From Thalassobacillus sp043497085 (GTDB lineage: Bacteria; Bacillota; Bacilli; Bacillales; Halobacillaceae), in the NCBI GenBank assembly GCA_043497085.1, contig JBIEKI010000027.1: a DNA stretch of 28,533 nucleotides. One strand, given 5' to 3'. The notes below the pieces were generated by a model. It saw only the letters and a list, made by a program, of their open reading frames with translations, ran no database searches and was not told the DNA's origin. Below, in pieces: positions 1 to 7,688 of the stretch (positions within the stretch are counted from its first letter, which is position 1; each line of letters opens with the position of its first letter). The translations under genes were made by a program, and so were the position numbers.

Positions 1-55
1 AGCCTCCTTTTTAATCCTAAAAGAACCTAAAGCTATCTAATTTAAGTCTACAAAC

Positions 56-84
56 TTGCCATTTCATCGCATTTTACATAAAAT
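56..84 (+). promoter_or_regulatory. Sigma-A promoter of the ribU riboswitch transcript
   Basis: A -35 hexamer TTGCCA (56-61) and a -10 hexamer TAAAAT (79-84) are separated by exactly 17 bases. Each differs from the sigma-A consensus at one base. The predicted start near 91 lies about 20 bases before the FMN aptamer, which fits a riboswitch-controlled transcript. A second TATAAT-like stretch at 90-95 has no matching -35. Bases 1-55 hold nothing I can assign. Confidence 0.6.
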
Positions 85-110
85 GAAAATATAATATCAT
101 AACGATTCCA

Positions 111-250
111 TCTTCGGGGCAGGGTGAAATTCCCGACCGGCGGTGATGAATGCAGCCTGCATTCTCAGTCCGTGACCCGCGAGGCTTTGCCGAGCGGTGG
201 ACCTGGTGCAACTCCGGGACCGACAGTGACAGTCTGGATGGGAGAAGATG
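111..250 (+). ncRNA. FMN riboswitch (RFN element)
   Basis: This is the FMN-binding aptamer that senses flavin mononucleotide and shuts off riboflavin genes. The conserved blocks appear in order: GGGGCAGGGTGAAATTCCC (116-134), GACCGGCGGT, an AGTCCGTGACCC block, a GGACCTGGTGCAACTCCGGGACCGAC-type core near 199-223, and the closing CAGTCTGGATGGGAGAAGATG strand. The first and last strands (ATCTTC / GAAGAT) can pair to close the multi-helix junction. It sits between a promoter and an intrinsic terminator upstream of ribU. The expected mode is transcription termination when FMN is bound. Confidence 0.96.
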
Positions 251-257
251 TTGAGCA

Positions 258-281
258 AAAAGGTATGAATTCATACCTTTT
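258..281 (+). repeat. Perfect 24-base palindrome in the riboswitch expression platform
   Basis: AAAAGGTATG and CATACCTTTT flank AATT to make an uninterrupted palindrome containing a GAATTC. It lies between the aptamer and the terminator at 300-343. In RNA it would fold as a tight hairpin with an AT-rich stem. It is not followed by a U tract, so it is not itself a convincing terminator. It may shape the switch or be a protein site; the role is unknown. Confidence 0.5.
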
Positions 282-299
282 GTTTCCGATGAATTTTTA

Positions 300-343
300 C
301 ACTCCAGTGCCCCACTGTGTGCGCTGGAGTGTTTTGGTTTTTA
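300..343 (+). terminator. Riboswitch intrinsic terminator before ribU
   Basis: CACTCCAG (300-307) pairs with CTGGAGTG (324-331), and the stem is followed by TTTTGGTTTTTAGTT. It lies about 50 bases after the FMN aptamer and 120 bases before ribU. That is where the expression platform of a terminating FMN riboswitch is expected. Confidence 0.75.
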
Positions 344-462
344 GTTCTATTAAACTATGTAAAATAGTGAAAAGTTGAACAAAGTCTAATGAAGATTCAT
401 AGGGAACGCGCTTACCTTCATCTGGGATGTGAATCGTGTGAAAAGATGAAGGAGGAATAAAG

Positions 463-1053
463 ATGATGCAAAAAAGAAAGCCGCAATCATCAAGCTTAGT
501 TAAACTTATTGTTCTATCGTTGTTGGGAACCATTTCTATGATTTTGATGTTTTTGAATTTCCCATTGCCGCTGCTGCCACAATATTTAAAGGTAGATTTC
601 AGTGACATTCCAGCCTTGATTGCTGGATTGATTTTCACTCCAGTTGCAGGAATCATTGTAGAAGGGCTGAAGAACCTTCTCTATCTCGTTTATACCGGAG
701 CGGCTGATCCGATCGGCATTGCAGCAAACTTTGCTGCTGGAATAATGTTTGTCGTTCCTGCTGCTATGCTTTACCATAAATTTAAAACTACAAAAAGCTT
801 AGTTTCCGGTCTCATCACTGGTACAGCCATTATGGCGATCGGAATGGGCGTGCTGAATTACTTCTTGATCCTACCGGCTTACAGCTGGTTCATGGGCTGG
901 GAGACGATGAGTGCTCAAGTGAAATGGATAACTGTCATAGCCGGTATCCTGCCTTTCAATGCGTTGAAAGGAATAGTGATTGCTGCCTTGTTTGTCCCGT
1001 TATTCATGAAAATGAAGCCGTGGATTGCACAAAAAAGAATCAATATCACTTAA
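463..1053 (+). CDS. ribU: Riboflavin ECF transporter S component RibU
   Basis: This is the substrate-binding membrane subunit that captures riboflavin and works with a shared energy-coupling (ECF) module of two ATPases and a T component, none of which is encoded here. The 196-residue protein has about five to six hydrophobic segments. It carries the family's N-terminal signature DFSDIPALI (about residues 46-54) followed by a helix with an EGLKN motif. Length is normal for Bacillus RibU/FmnP (about 190). The ATG at 463 follows GGAGGAA with good spacing; an ATG at 466 is an equally usable start. The gene stands alone between the FMN riboswitch and a terminator, so FMN should repress it. Identity is strongly supported by the riboswitch as well as the protein. 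Confidence 0.95.
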   Translation: MMQKRKPQSSSLVKLIVLSLLGTISMILMFLNFPLPLLPQYLKVDFSDIPALIAGLIFTPVAGIIVEGLKNLLYLVYTGAADPIGIAANFAAGIMFVVPAAMLYHKFKTTKSLVSGLITGTAIMAIGMGVLNYFLILPAYSWFMGWETMSAQVKWITVIAGILPFNALKGIVIAALFVPLFMKMKPWIAQKRINIT

Positions 1054-1060
1054 ATAAGAT

Positions 1061-1096
1061 AAGCCTTGCCTGAAGCATTCAGGCAAGGCTTTTTTA
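1061..1096 (+). terminator. Intrinsic terminator after ribU
   Basis: AAGCCTTGCCTGAA pairs with the CAGGCAAGGCTT arm around a short loop and is followed by a run of T. It overlaps the last bases of the convergent tspO-like gene. Confidence 0.9.
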
Positions 1097-1576
1097 GAAC
1101 CAGGGCAAAGTTGTTTGTCCAGGATTCATTAGATAAATAGAAAATGCCAAAAAAGTAGCGAACAAACTCCAAAGAAGGTAAGGGATAAGCAACAATCCAC
1201 TGACCTTTTCCCATTTGGTCAAAAAGACAATCATTATTAAACTGCTTAACGCCACCAATGTAGTATCAAAAGCTGCAAGCAGCAGGTCTTTCAGTTTAAA
1301 TTGAAAAAAACTGAACAGCTGGTTAGTAAGATAATTGAACAAGAAGATAGACCAGAATATTATTCCCAGCTGTTTAAAACCATTCTTCATCCAGGCATAT
1401 GTTACAGAAAAGGCAATAAGTCCGTAAAGTACTCCCCAAACTATGCCGATCGTGCTTCCATCTGGTGTCCAGACTGGTTTGGCCAAGGAGTTGTACCACG
1501 GTCGGTCAACAGGGAAGAGAAACCCTGCTAATGAAAAAGCTGCATATATCAAAATAAAACTGAGTGAGGCTTTCAA
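1094..1576 (-). CDS. tspO: TspO/MBR family tryptophan-rich membrane protein
   Basis: TspO/MBR proteins are five-helix membrane proteins that bind porphyrins and related tetrapyrroles; in Bacillaceae the physiological role is unsettled (B. subtilis YtaB). The 160-residue sequence shows five hydrophobic segments and the family core PVWTPDGSTIGIVWGVLYGL (about residues 34-53), normally PxWxPP....VWxxLY; the second proline of the PP pair is Asp here. Aromatic residues are frequent (RPWYN, TYAWM). The start is uncertain. The TTG at 1574-1576 fits family alignment, but the nearest good ribosome binding site (AAGGAG) is about 20 bases upstream. An in-frame ATC three codons earlier would be ideally spaced but is a very rare start codon. 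It is downstream of and co-directional with yteA, with a terminator between them. Confidence 0.85.
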   Translation of the reverse strand: MKASLSFILIYAAFSLAGFLFPVDRPWYNSLAKPVWTPDGSTIGIVWGVLYGLIAFSVTYAWMKNGFKQLGIIFWSIFLFNYLTNQLFSFFQFKLKDLLLAAFDTTLVALSSLIMIVFLTKWEKVSGLLLIPYLLWSLFATFLAFSIYLMNPGQTTLPWF

Positions 1577-1604
1577 TAGTTTTTGGATAGCACTCTCTCC
1601 TTAA

Positions 1605-1633
1605 AAAGAAGGACGGTAAATTACCGTCCTTCG
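1605..1633 (-). terminator. Intrinsic terminator after yteA
   Basis: On the minus strand GAAGGACGGTAA pairs with TTACCGTCCTTC and is followed by TTTTTAA. The stem includes the yteA stop codon and ends just before the AAGGAG of the tspO-like gene, so that gene may rely on readthrough or on a promoter I cannot see. Confidence 0.85.
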
Positions 1634-1998
1634 ATTTCCTTGCTTTCTTCCACTGTATAACGTGCAGTAGGTTCGATTTCTAAACGCTCAACAGGAATCG
1701 GTTCTCCAGATTTTTCACTGCGTCCATAACTTCCTTCTTCAATCCGTTTTAATGCATCTTCGATTTCCATTAACCGTTCTCTGGCTTTTTCATAAAAGGT
1801 CTGATCTTTCGCACGTTCGAATTGTTCTGTTCCATGATCTCCGGGGTGATCAGGTATGTCGGATATTTCCTGATGTGTTTCGCTGGAGGCTTCCTGGTTA
1901 GACATAGAATCACTGTATTTCTCTAAATCTTTTTCCGCTTCTTTTTTCATTCCCAATAATTTTTCTTTGAATTCCTGGACTTGTTTATCACTAAGCAT
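1621..1998 (-). CDS. yteA: YteA/TraR-DksA family protein without zinc-finger cysteines
   Basis: The protein has 125 residues: a charged, probably coiled-coil N-terminal half (about 1-90, rich in E, K and D) followed by a short C-terminal domain in the position of the DksA/TraR zinc finger. Relatives usually read YGxCxxCGxxIPxERLE; this one reads YGRSEKSGEPIPVERLEIEP. Both expected cysteines are serine and no other cysteine occurs, so it should not bind zinc in the usual way. YteA-type proteins in Bacillus are small, poorly characterised proteins, sometimes listed with general stress proteins. DksA proper acts on RNA polymerase, but that role cannot be assumed here. The ATG at 1996-1998 follows an AAGGAGAC site. 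As I recall, yteA lies next to the men genes in B. subtilis too, which supports the assignment. Confidence 0.8.
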   Translation of the reverse strand: MLSDKQVQEFKEKLLGMKKEAEKDLEKYSDSMSNQEASSETHQEISDIPDHPGDHGTEQFERAKDQTFYEKARERLMEIEDALKRIEEGSYGRSEKSGEPIPVERLEIEPTARYTVEESKEIEGR

Positions 1999-2037
1999 AC
2001 CTTAGTCTCCTTTCGAGTAAACTGCGGAATCGGTTGG

Positions 2038-2424
2038 TTACAGGGGTACTACCCCAATTGTACAGCGGGAAATGGAAATCAGGTTTTCCGCTTCATCTGT
2101 GATTTTTATTTCCCAAACCATTGTGTTCCTTCCGATATGGAATGGAACAGCCGTGGCTGTCACTATACCATCCCGCTTACTTTTAATATGGTTGGCATTG
2201 ATTTCAACCCCGAATACACGGTGGGTTTCTGGATTGATATTGTGGAAAGCACCAATACTTGCTGCAGATTCAGCAAGAGCTACACTTGCCCCACCATGAA
2301 GGAAGCCTAAAGGCTGGTGTGTGGCCCCGTTGACTGGCATGGTCATAACTACTTTTTCTTTTTTTAGTACTTTTACTTCCATTCCTAATGCTTCCATCAT
2401 GGTATCGTCGAATTGTAATTCCAT
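2038..2424 (-). CDS. menI: 1,4-dihydroxy-2-naphthoyl-CoA hydrolase (hotdog thioesterase)
   Basis: The enzyme hydrolyses DHNA-CoA to DHNA, the step between MenB and MenA in menaquinone synthesis. It is a 128-residue PaaI/YuxO-type hotdog protein. The signature HQPLGFLHGGASVALAES spans about residues 36-53 from the chosen start; the Glu of LAES is the expected catalytic residue and HGG the oxyanion segment. Later hallmarks are GVEINANHIKS and SRCTIGVV. I place the start at the ATG at 2422-2424, nine bases after AAGGA. The ATG three codons upstream (2431-2433) directly abuts that site and is too close. It is a separate minus-strand gene near menA and opposite the men operon, which makes a menaquinone role more likely than a generic thioesterase. 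Confidence 0.88.
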   Translation of the reverse strand: MELQFDDTMMEALGMEVKVLKKEKVVMTMPVNGATHQPLGFLHGGASVALAESAASIGAFHNINPETHRVFGVEINANHIKSKRDGIVTATAVPFHIGRNTMVWEIKITDEAENLISISRCTIGVVPL

Positions 2425-2483
2425 TAGATTCATTCCTTTGTAAGTATTTCCCGCTTCGTCTTCAATAAAACATCACAGGATGT

Positions 2484-2516
2484 AAAAAAAGAAGCGGCAG
2501 TTGATATTTGCCGCTT
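2484..2516 (-). terminator. Intrinsic terminator after menA
   Basis: On the minus strand AAGCGGCA pairs with TGCCGCTT around a nine-base loop and is followed by CTTTTTTT. It begins just past the menA stop, separating menA from menI. Confidence 0.88.
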
Positions 2517-2521
2517 GTGAG

Positions 2522-3463
2522 TTATAAAGGTAAATATAATTGAAGTAACAAAGATACGCCTAATAAGAAGCCATAGATGGTATTGGTTTGGGCAGTGGCC
2601 TTCATAGCTGGCATCATTTCAATCGGTAGAGTTTTGCCGATGAAGCCTTTCACAGCTTCTGTTGCTTTCTTTACACTTAAGAGTACAATGAGGCTCCAAA
2701 CCGGCAGCAGACCGATGACTATATAAGCTAAGGTCAACAGGTAAGCTGTGCCGAATAAAACTGCCAGAAAGCGGATAGCCCCTTGTTTACCTAAAAGAAT
2801 AGCAATCGTCTTTCTGCCGTTCTCTTTATCCCCCTCTAAATCCCGGATATTATTAGCAAGCAGAATGGCACCGACAAAAATAGCGACAGGCACTGAAATC
2901 CAAACTACTCCCCCATGGATAGTGAGGGTTTGTATAAAGTAGCTGATCCCGATGATAATTGTTCCCATGAAAAAACCTGCTGCTAACTCACCGAATGGGG
3001 TATAAGCAATCGGATAAGGTCCCCCGGTATATAAATATCCGAACAACATCGATACACTTCCGATTACAGCTACCCACCAACTGGAAGCAGCTGATATATA
3101 AATACCGAGCAGGATGGCAAGCCCGAAGAATGTCAGGGCAAGAGTCAAGACGGTTTTTGGTGATATCCCATCTCTTACAATCGTTCCTCCGATACCGACA
3201 GAATTTTCATTATCCAGGCCCCTCGCATAATCGTAATACTCATTGAACATATTGGTAGCGGCTTGTATTAAAATTGAAGCCATGAGCATGGCCAGGAACA
3301 ACCACGCATGGAAGCCGCCATCAAGCGCTGCCAGCATAGTACCGATGAATACAGGTACGAAAGCAGCAGTCAATGTGTGTGGACGAAGCAGCCGCCACCA
3401 TACTTGAAACCCTTCCTTTTCATTCAAGGAAACTTTTATATCTTGGTTTTGAACCGGATTCAT
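2522..3463 (-). CDS. menA: 1,4-dihydroxy-2-naphthoate polyprenyltransferase
   Basis: This UbiA-superfamily integral membrane enzyme attaches the polyprenyl tail to DHNA, giving demethylmenaquinone. The protein has 313 residues and about eight to nine hydrophobic helices. The first Asp-rich motif is in NMFNEYYDYARGLDNE, followed by IVRDGISP. The second is NNIRDLEGDKENGRKTIA. Both bind magnesium-diphosphate of the prenyl donor. The start chosen is the ATG at 3461-3463, preceded by AAGGAG with nine bases spacing; a longer reading from 3493 would run through the promoter and leader. A clear sigma-A promoter lies at 3513-3541, with a Fur-like half-site beyond the -10. It is divergent from the men operon and the pathway partner of all the men genes here. 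Confidence 0.95.
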   Translation of the reverse strand: MNPVQNQDIKVSLNEKEGFQVWWRLLRPHTLTAAFVPVFIGTMLAALDGGFHAWLFLAMLMASILIQAATNMFNEYYDYARGLDNENSVGIGGTIVRDGISPKTVLTLALTFFGLAILLGIYISAASSWWVAVIGSVSMLFGYLYTGGPYPIAYTPFGELAAGFFMGTIIIGISYFIQTLTIHGGVVWISVPVAIFVGAILLANNIRDLEGDKENGRKTIAILLGKQGAIRFLAVLFGTAYLLTLAYIVIGLLPVWSLIVLLSVKKATEAVKGFIGKTLPIEMMPAMKATAQTNTIYGFLLGVSLLLQLYLPL

Positions 3464-3491
3464 GTTTGTTCTCTCCTTATTGAATACTATC

Positions 3492-3506
3492 AAAATATCA
3501 TTATCA
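3492..3506 (-). promoter_or_regulatory. Fur-like half-conserved box downstream of the menA -10
   Basis: On the minus strand TGATAATGATATTTT matches the 7-1-7 Fur pattern TGATAATNATTATCA perfectly in its left half but poorly in its right half. It lies just downstream of the menA -10, where a repressor could act. AT-rich leaders give such matches by chance, so this is tentative. Confidence 0.3.
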
Positions 3507-3512
3507 TTCTTA

Positions 3513-3541
3513 AGTTTATGGAATCAGTCAGAAAGTGTCAA
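3513..3541 (-). promoter_or_regulatory. Sigma-A promoter of menA
   Basis: On the minus strand a perfect TTGACA (plus 3536-3541) is followed 17 bases later by TAAACT (plus 3513-3518). The predicted start is about 45 bases before the menA ATG. Confidence 0.75.
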
Positions 3542-3578
3542 TCTATGTAAGAAAGTATTGGATACAAGTAAGGATTCC

Positions 3579-3607
3579 TTGAGTCCGAGAGAAAAAGAGA
3601 ATAAAAT
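3579..3607 (+). promoter_or_regulatory. Candidate promoter of the menFDHBEC operon
   Basis: TTGAGT (3579-3584) and TAAAAT (3602-3607) are 17 bases apart, matching sigma-A consensus at 4/6 and 5/6 positions. It would give a leader of about 120 bases before menF. That leader contains an inverted repeat, AGTCTTG (3680-3686) and CAAGACT (3697-3703), which could fold into a hairpin or serve as an operator. No other good promoter is visible in 3494-3732. Confidence 0.5.
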
Positions 3608-3732
3608 AGATAAGGAAGTGAAAAACAGGATAGAAGTACGTCACCCTTGATTTTAAATAGAGTGACTTTTAAAGCTACTAGTCTTGCGGAATTTTACAAG
3701 ACTATCATTCCTGGTACACAGGGGGGAGACTT

Positions 3733-5124
3733 ATGATTCATACAGAAGCAGCTACGCTGGATGAAGTCATAGATCAAGCATTAAATAAAGCGGTACAGAC
3801 CAACCAGAAACAGCTGGTCAGTATCGTTGATCATATAAAACCAATTGACCCGTTTGTTTTTCATGCAGGTGCTGACGTAATGAACGAGCCTCGTCTGTTT
3901 TGGAAAAGTGCAGACGAAGACTTTGTGATGGCAGGTGTCGGTGCAGCTATACGTTTGTCCTCAGCAGCAGACGATCGTTTCCAGGACATCCAGGATCAAT
4001 GGAAACAATTGATGGAGCATGCTTACCGTTTCGATCGCCATGAACAAAAAGGAACCGGTCCAGTTGCGATGGGCGGATTCAGTTTTGACCCGCGCAAAGA
4101 AAATACCGAGTTGTGGTCTTCGTTTGGAAACAGCCAGCTGGAAATCCCCAGCTACCTGCTGACAAAAGTGGGAAATGAACATTATTTTACTGTTAATACT
4201 GTTATTTATCCGGATGACCATAAAGAACAATTGAAGTTTCAATGGGAAGAAGCGAAATCCGTTTTGCTGCAAAAGCGAAACCACGCGTTTATTGCCCCTG
4301 AGATTCTGGAGCAAAAAGAAATAGAACCGGACGAGTGGAAACGTCTAGTTAAAAAGGCAACCGAAGATATCGAAGCTGGTGTTCTGGATAAGGTTGTACT
4401 GGCGAGGGAGATACGCTTGAAGTTCGATGAAAATGTCGATATCACCCAAGTACTCCAGCATTTAGATGATACACAGACCAATAGTTATATCTTCGCTTTC
4501 GAAAGTGAGGGTGCGCAATTTGTAGGTGCCACTCCGGAGCGTTTAGTGAAGGTGGAAAACCAACAGTTGCTTTCGACTTGTCTAGCCGGTACCATCCCTC
4601 GCGGCAGTACAGCCGATGAGGATGCTAAGTTAGGACAGGAACTCCTGGAAGATGAAAAGAACTTAGAGGAGCATCAGTTTGTTGTCCGTATGATCCGGGA
4701 TGCCATAGTATCCTGTAGTGATGAAGTGGATATTCCTGATAGGCCTGTGCTATACCCGTTAAAAAACCTTCAACATCTTTATACACCGGTAAGAGCACAA
4801 TTGAAACAAGAGCATACCTTATTGGATGTCGTAGCTCGTTTACATCCGACACCGGCGTTGGGGGGACTTCCGCAAGAGGAAGCCTTAGCCTATATCCGGG
4901 AGTTCGAACCACTCGATCGTGGGTGGTATGCGGGACCTGTAGGATGGTTTGATTCCAAACAGAATGGGGAGTTCGCCGTAGCGATCCGTTCTGCATTGGT
5001 TGATAAGAATAAAGCGTCATTATTTTCTGGTTGTGGAATCGTAAAAGACTCCGATCCAGAACTGGAGTATGAAGAAACAGCCATTAAATTCACACCGATG
5101 TTAGCCGTACTAGGAGGAGCATAA
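3733..5124 (+). CDS. menF: Isochorismate synthase MenF
   Basis: It converts chorismate to isochorismate, the first committed step of menaquinone synthesis, using magnesium. The 463-residue protein has the typical two-part layout: a variable N-terminal half and a conserved chorismate-binding C-terminal half from about residue 200. Family motifs in order are KVVLARE, GATPERLV, AGTIPRG, HLYTPVRAQL, LHPTPALGG, YAGPVGW and SGCGIVKDSDPELEYEET. The ATG follows a GGGGGAG site. It is first in the operon, and its TAA stop shares one base with the menD start. The related enzyme DhbC works in siderophore synthesis, but the flanking men genes settle the assignment. Confidence 0.96.
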   Translation: MIHTEAATLDEVIDQALNKAVQTNQKQLVSIVDHIKPIDPFVFHAGADVMNEPRLFWKSADEDFVMAGVGAAIRLSSAADDRFQDIQDQWKQLMEHAYRFDRHEQKGTGPVAMGGFSFDPRKENTELWSSFGNSQLEIPSYLLTKVGNEHYFTVNTVIYPDDHKEQLKFQWEEAKSVLLQKRNHAFIAPEILEQKEIEPDEWKRLVKKATEDIEAGVLDKVVLAREIRLKFDENVDITQVLQHLDDTQTNSYIFAFESEGAQFVGATPERLVKVENQQLLSTCLAGTIPRGSTADEDAKLGQELLEDEKNLEEHQFVVRMIRDAIVSCSDEVDIPDRPVLYPLKNLQHLYTPVRAQLKQEHTLLDVVARLHPTPALGGLPQEEALAYIREFEPLDRGWYAGPVGWFDSKQNGEFAVAIRSALVDKNKASLFSGCGIVKDSDPELEYEETAIKFTPMLAVLGGA

Positions 5125-6869
5125 TGGAACATACAGAAACACTGACCAGATACATGGCAACTTTTGTACAGGGTTTAGAGCAGGCTGGAGTCCGTGATGT
5201 CGTAATCTCCCCAGGGTCTCGCTCTACCCCGCTTGCCATGACCTGTGCGGAATACAAAGCAGTCAATCACTGGGTTAATTTGGATGAACGTTCAGCAGCC
5301 TTCTTTGCCCTTGGAGTAGCCAAAGAGCAGAGAAGGCCTGTGGCGTTAATTTGCACTTCCGGTACTGCTGCGGCTAATTATTACCCAGCAGTGGTAGAGG
5401 CACATTATAGCCGGGTTCCTTTGATTGTCCTTACCGCTGATCGTCCCCATGAACTCCGTGATGTCGGCGCTCCGCAAGCGATTGAGCAACTGAACATGTA
5501 TGGGGAATATGTCAAGTGGTTCCATGATCTATCGCTTCCAGAAGGAACTCCAAGAATGCTCAGATATGCTAATACTACTGCGAAACGTGCAGTGCAGGAA
5601 GCGTTACTGGGTAACCATGGACCGGTCCATCTCAATATTCCTTTACGAGAGCCTCTTATTCCTGACTTTACTTTGGACAACTTATGGGATACAACCACCA
5701 GACATAATGAGACTCCCATGACCATTGGAAGCAGGAGAATAGATGAGGAGGACCTTGGACTTCTGGTAAAAAAACTCCAGGGATATAAGCGAGGAATGAT
5801 CGTCTGCGGTCCCCAAACGGATCCTGATCTGGGAGAAGCAATTGCATTTCTGGCAAAACAAACGGGAGCTCCGGTACTGGCAGATCCTTTATCTCAGCTC
5901 AGAGCAGGCAAGTATGATAAAGAGCAGGTTATTGAAACATATGATGCGATACTAAAAAATGATCAAATTCGCGAAACATTGCAGCCCGAATTCATCATCC
6001 GGTTTGGTGCGATGCCTGTCTCTAAACCTTATTTGAAATGGCTCCGTTCCTTGGATTCCCCATTCCATGTTATTATCGAACCTGAATCGGGGTATCGTGA
6101 ACCGGCAGGAGTAGCGGTTCATACTATTTTTGCGGAACCTGCTAAGTTTGCATTCCAATTAGGGGAACGAGTAGAAGAGCCATTCGTCGACGAGAAGTGG
6201 CTTAGCACCTGGAAATCTATGAATAAGACAGCAAAGGATTTATTGCTTACGGAAACACCAGAAGAAGGTATGAATGAAGGCCATGCGGTTGTAAAGCTTT
6301 CAGAAGTGCTCCCGGATAACTCGGTTTTTTATGTAGGAAATAGTATGCCGATCAGGGATGTAGATACCTTTTTTATGACTACTCCCAAACAAGTGGAAAT
6401 TATGGCTAACCGTGGCGCTAACGGAATTGATGGGGTAGTTTCTGCAGCTCTGGGTAGCGGTGCTAATGGAAAACCAGTCACTTTGTTGATTGGTGACTTA
6501 TCCTTTTTCCATGATATGAATGGGTTGCTGATTGCCAAACAGAAGAAGCTTAATCTTACAATTGTTCTTATAAATAACGATGGCGGTGGAATATTTTCCT
6601 ATCTTCCTCAGGCAGATCATCCTGATCATTACGAAGAGCTCTTCGGCACACCGCTTGGTATTGAATTTCAGCCATTTGTCGAGGCATATGGAGGCACCTA
6701 TTATTCAGCTGATACATGGGAAGAATTCACCAGCGCTTTGGCAGAAAGCTATTCCATACACGGGTTATCGGTTGTGGAAATACGAACGAGACGTGATGAA
6801 AACGTTCCCTATCATAAAGCCAAATGGGAAAGTGTTAAAGAGGCAATTGTCAAACAATTAGGGGATTGA
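5124..6869 (+). CDS. menD: SEPHCHC synthase MenD
   Basis: This thiamine diphosphate enzyme couples 2-oxoglutarate decarboxylation to isochorismate, giving 2-succinyl-5-enolpyruvyl-6-hydroxy-3-cyclohexene-1-carboxylate. At 581 residues it is full length and has the three-domain ThDP fold. The N-terminal segment carries SPGSRSTPLAM, LDERSAAFFALG with the cofactor-activating Glu, and CTSGTAAANYYPAV. The C-terminal cofactor domain has GNSMPIRDVD, ANRGANGIDGVVSAALG, GDLSFFHDMNGL and NNDGGGIFSYLPQ, the last two holding the metal/diphosphate ligands. The start overlaps the menF stop by one base (TAATG), indicating translational coupling; GGAGGA precedes it. Confidence 0.97.
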   Translation: MEHTETLTRYMATFVQGLEQAGVRDVVISPGSRSTPLAMTCAEYKAVNHWVNLDERSAAFFALGVAKEQRRPVALICTSGTAAANYYPAVVEAHYSRVPLIVLTADRPHELRDVGAPQAIEQLNMYGEYVKWFHDLSLPEGTPRMLRYANTTAKRAVQEALLGNHGPVHLNIPLREPLIPDFTLDNLWDTTTRHNETPMTIGSRRIDEEDLGLLVKKLQGYKRGMIVCGPQTDPDLGEAIAFLAKQTGAPVLADPLSQLRAGKYDKEQVIETYDAILKNDQIRETLQPEFIIRFGAMPVSKPYLKWLRSLDSPFHVIIEPESGYREPAGVAVHTIFAEPAKFAFQLGERVEEPFVDEKWLSTWKSMNKTAKDLLLTETPEEGMNEGHAVVKLSEVLPDNSVFYVGNSMPIRDVDTFFMTTPKQVEIMANRGANGIDGVVSAALGSGANGKPVTLLIGDLSFFHDMNGLLIAKQKKLNLTIVLINNDGGGIFSYLPQADHPDHYEELFGTPLGIEFQPFVEAYGGTYYSADTWEEFTSALAESYSIHGLSVVEIRTRRDENVPYHKAKWESVKEAIVKQLGD

Positions 6870-6873
6870 TCAG

Positions 6874-7683
6874 ATGTTTTATAAAATCAATGGTTCGGAT
6901 TATTGGGTGGAGGTTAATGGTAAAGGTGTCCCTCTGGTCATGCTGCATGGCTTTACAGGTACTACACGGACGTGGGCAAAAGTAACCGAAGCTCTTTCCG
7001 AGTTACCAATTCAATTAATTACGATCGATTTACCGGGTCACGGCAGAACAGAATATAATAACCACCGCACATTATCTATGGAGAATGTCTGTGAAGATTT
7101 AAAAATATTATTCGAAGAAAACCTAAAGTTTTCTTCTATCCATTTGATGGGATATTCTATGGGAGGAAGAACGGCACTGTCATTTGCAAGCTTCTATCCC
7201 GAATTTGTTGACAAGCTGTTATTGGAGAGTGCTTCTCCAGGGCTGCGTTCGCTTGAAGAACGGCAGGAAAGGGCTCAAAAAGACAACAGTCTTGCCAGAA
7301 AATTGGAGGAGCAGGGCATCGAAACCTTTGTTGAATTTTGGGAAAACATTCCTTTATTCGACTCCCAACGTTTATTGCCGGATAATATACAAGCCGCCAT
7401 TCGTGAGGAAAGATTAAGCCAATCTGTGGATGGGTTGGCACTTTCCCTCCGGGGGATGGGAACAGGCACCCAGCCTTCCTGGTGGGAAAAACTTTTCCAG
7501 CTGACGCTGCCCGTCCAACTGGTTGTCGGGGCATGGGATAAAAAGTTTTTAGCTATTAATCAAGCTATGGAAAAAACACTTCCACAAGCAAAGCTCAACG
7601 TTGTTAAAGAAGCCGGTCACGCGGTCCATGTCGAACATCCGGAGTTTTTTGCTGAAATTGTCAGGGAGTTCATGCTAGAATAA
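6874..7683 (+). CDS. menH: SHCHC synthase MenH (alpha/beta hydrolase)
   Basis: It eliminates pyruvate from SEPHCHC to give 2-succinyl-6-hydroxy-2,4-cyclohexadiene-1-carboxylate. The 269-residue alpha/beta-hydrolase fold shows HGFTGTTRTW near residue 25 (oxyanion region), the nucleophile elbow GYSMGG near residue 92, an Asp in VGAWDKKF and the catalytic His in EAGHAVHVEHP. It starts four bases after the menD stop. The pyruvate-lyase role rather than general esterase activity is inferred from close family similarity and position between menD and menB (B. subtilis ytxM). Confidence 0.94.
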   Translation: MFYKINGSDYWVEVNGKGVPLVMLHGFTGTTRTWAKVTEALSELPIQLITIDLPGHGRTEYNNHRTLSMENVCEDLKILFEENLKFSSIHLMGYSMGGRTALSFASFYPEFVDKLLLESASPGLRSLEERQERAQKDNSLARKLEEQGIETFVEFWENIPLFDSQRLLPDNIQAAIREERLSQSVDGLALSLRGMGTGTQPSWWEKLFQLTLPVQLVVGAWDKKFLAINQAMEKTLPQAKLNVVKEAGHAVHVEHPEFFAEIVREFMLE

Positions 7684-7688
7684 AAAAT

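Noticed and set aside
3464..3493. Longer start for menA
   Set aside because: The extra ten residues precede the AAGGAG that serves the ATG at 3461-3463 and overlap the putative operator.
3462..3650. Short plus-strand frames in the menA-menF intergenic region
   Set aside because: They run through the menA promoter and the candidate menF promoter, have no ribosome binding site and show low-complexity composition.
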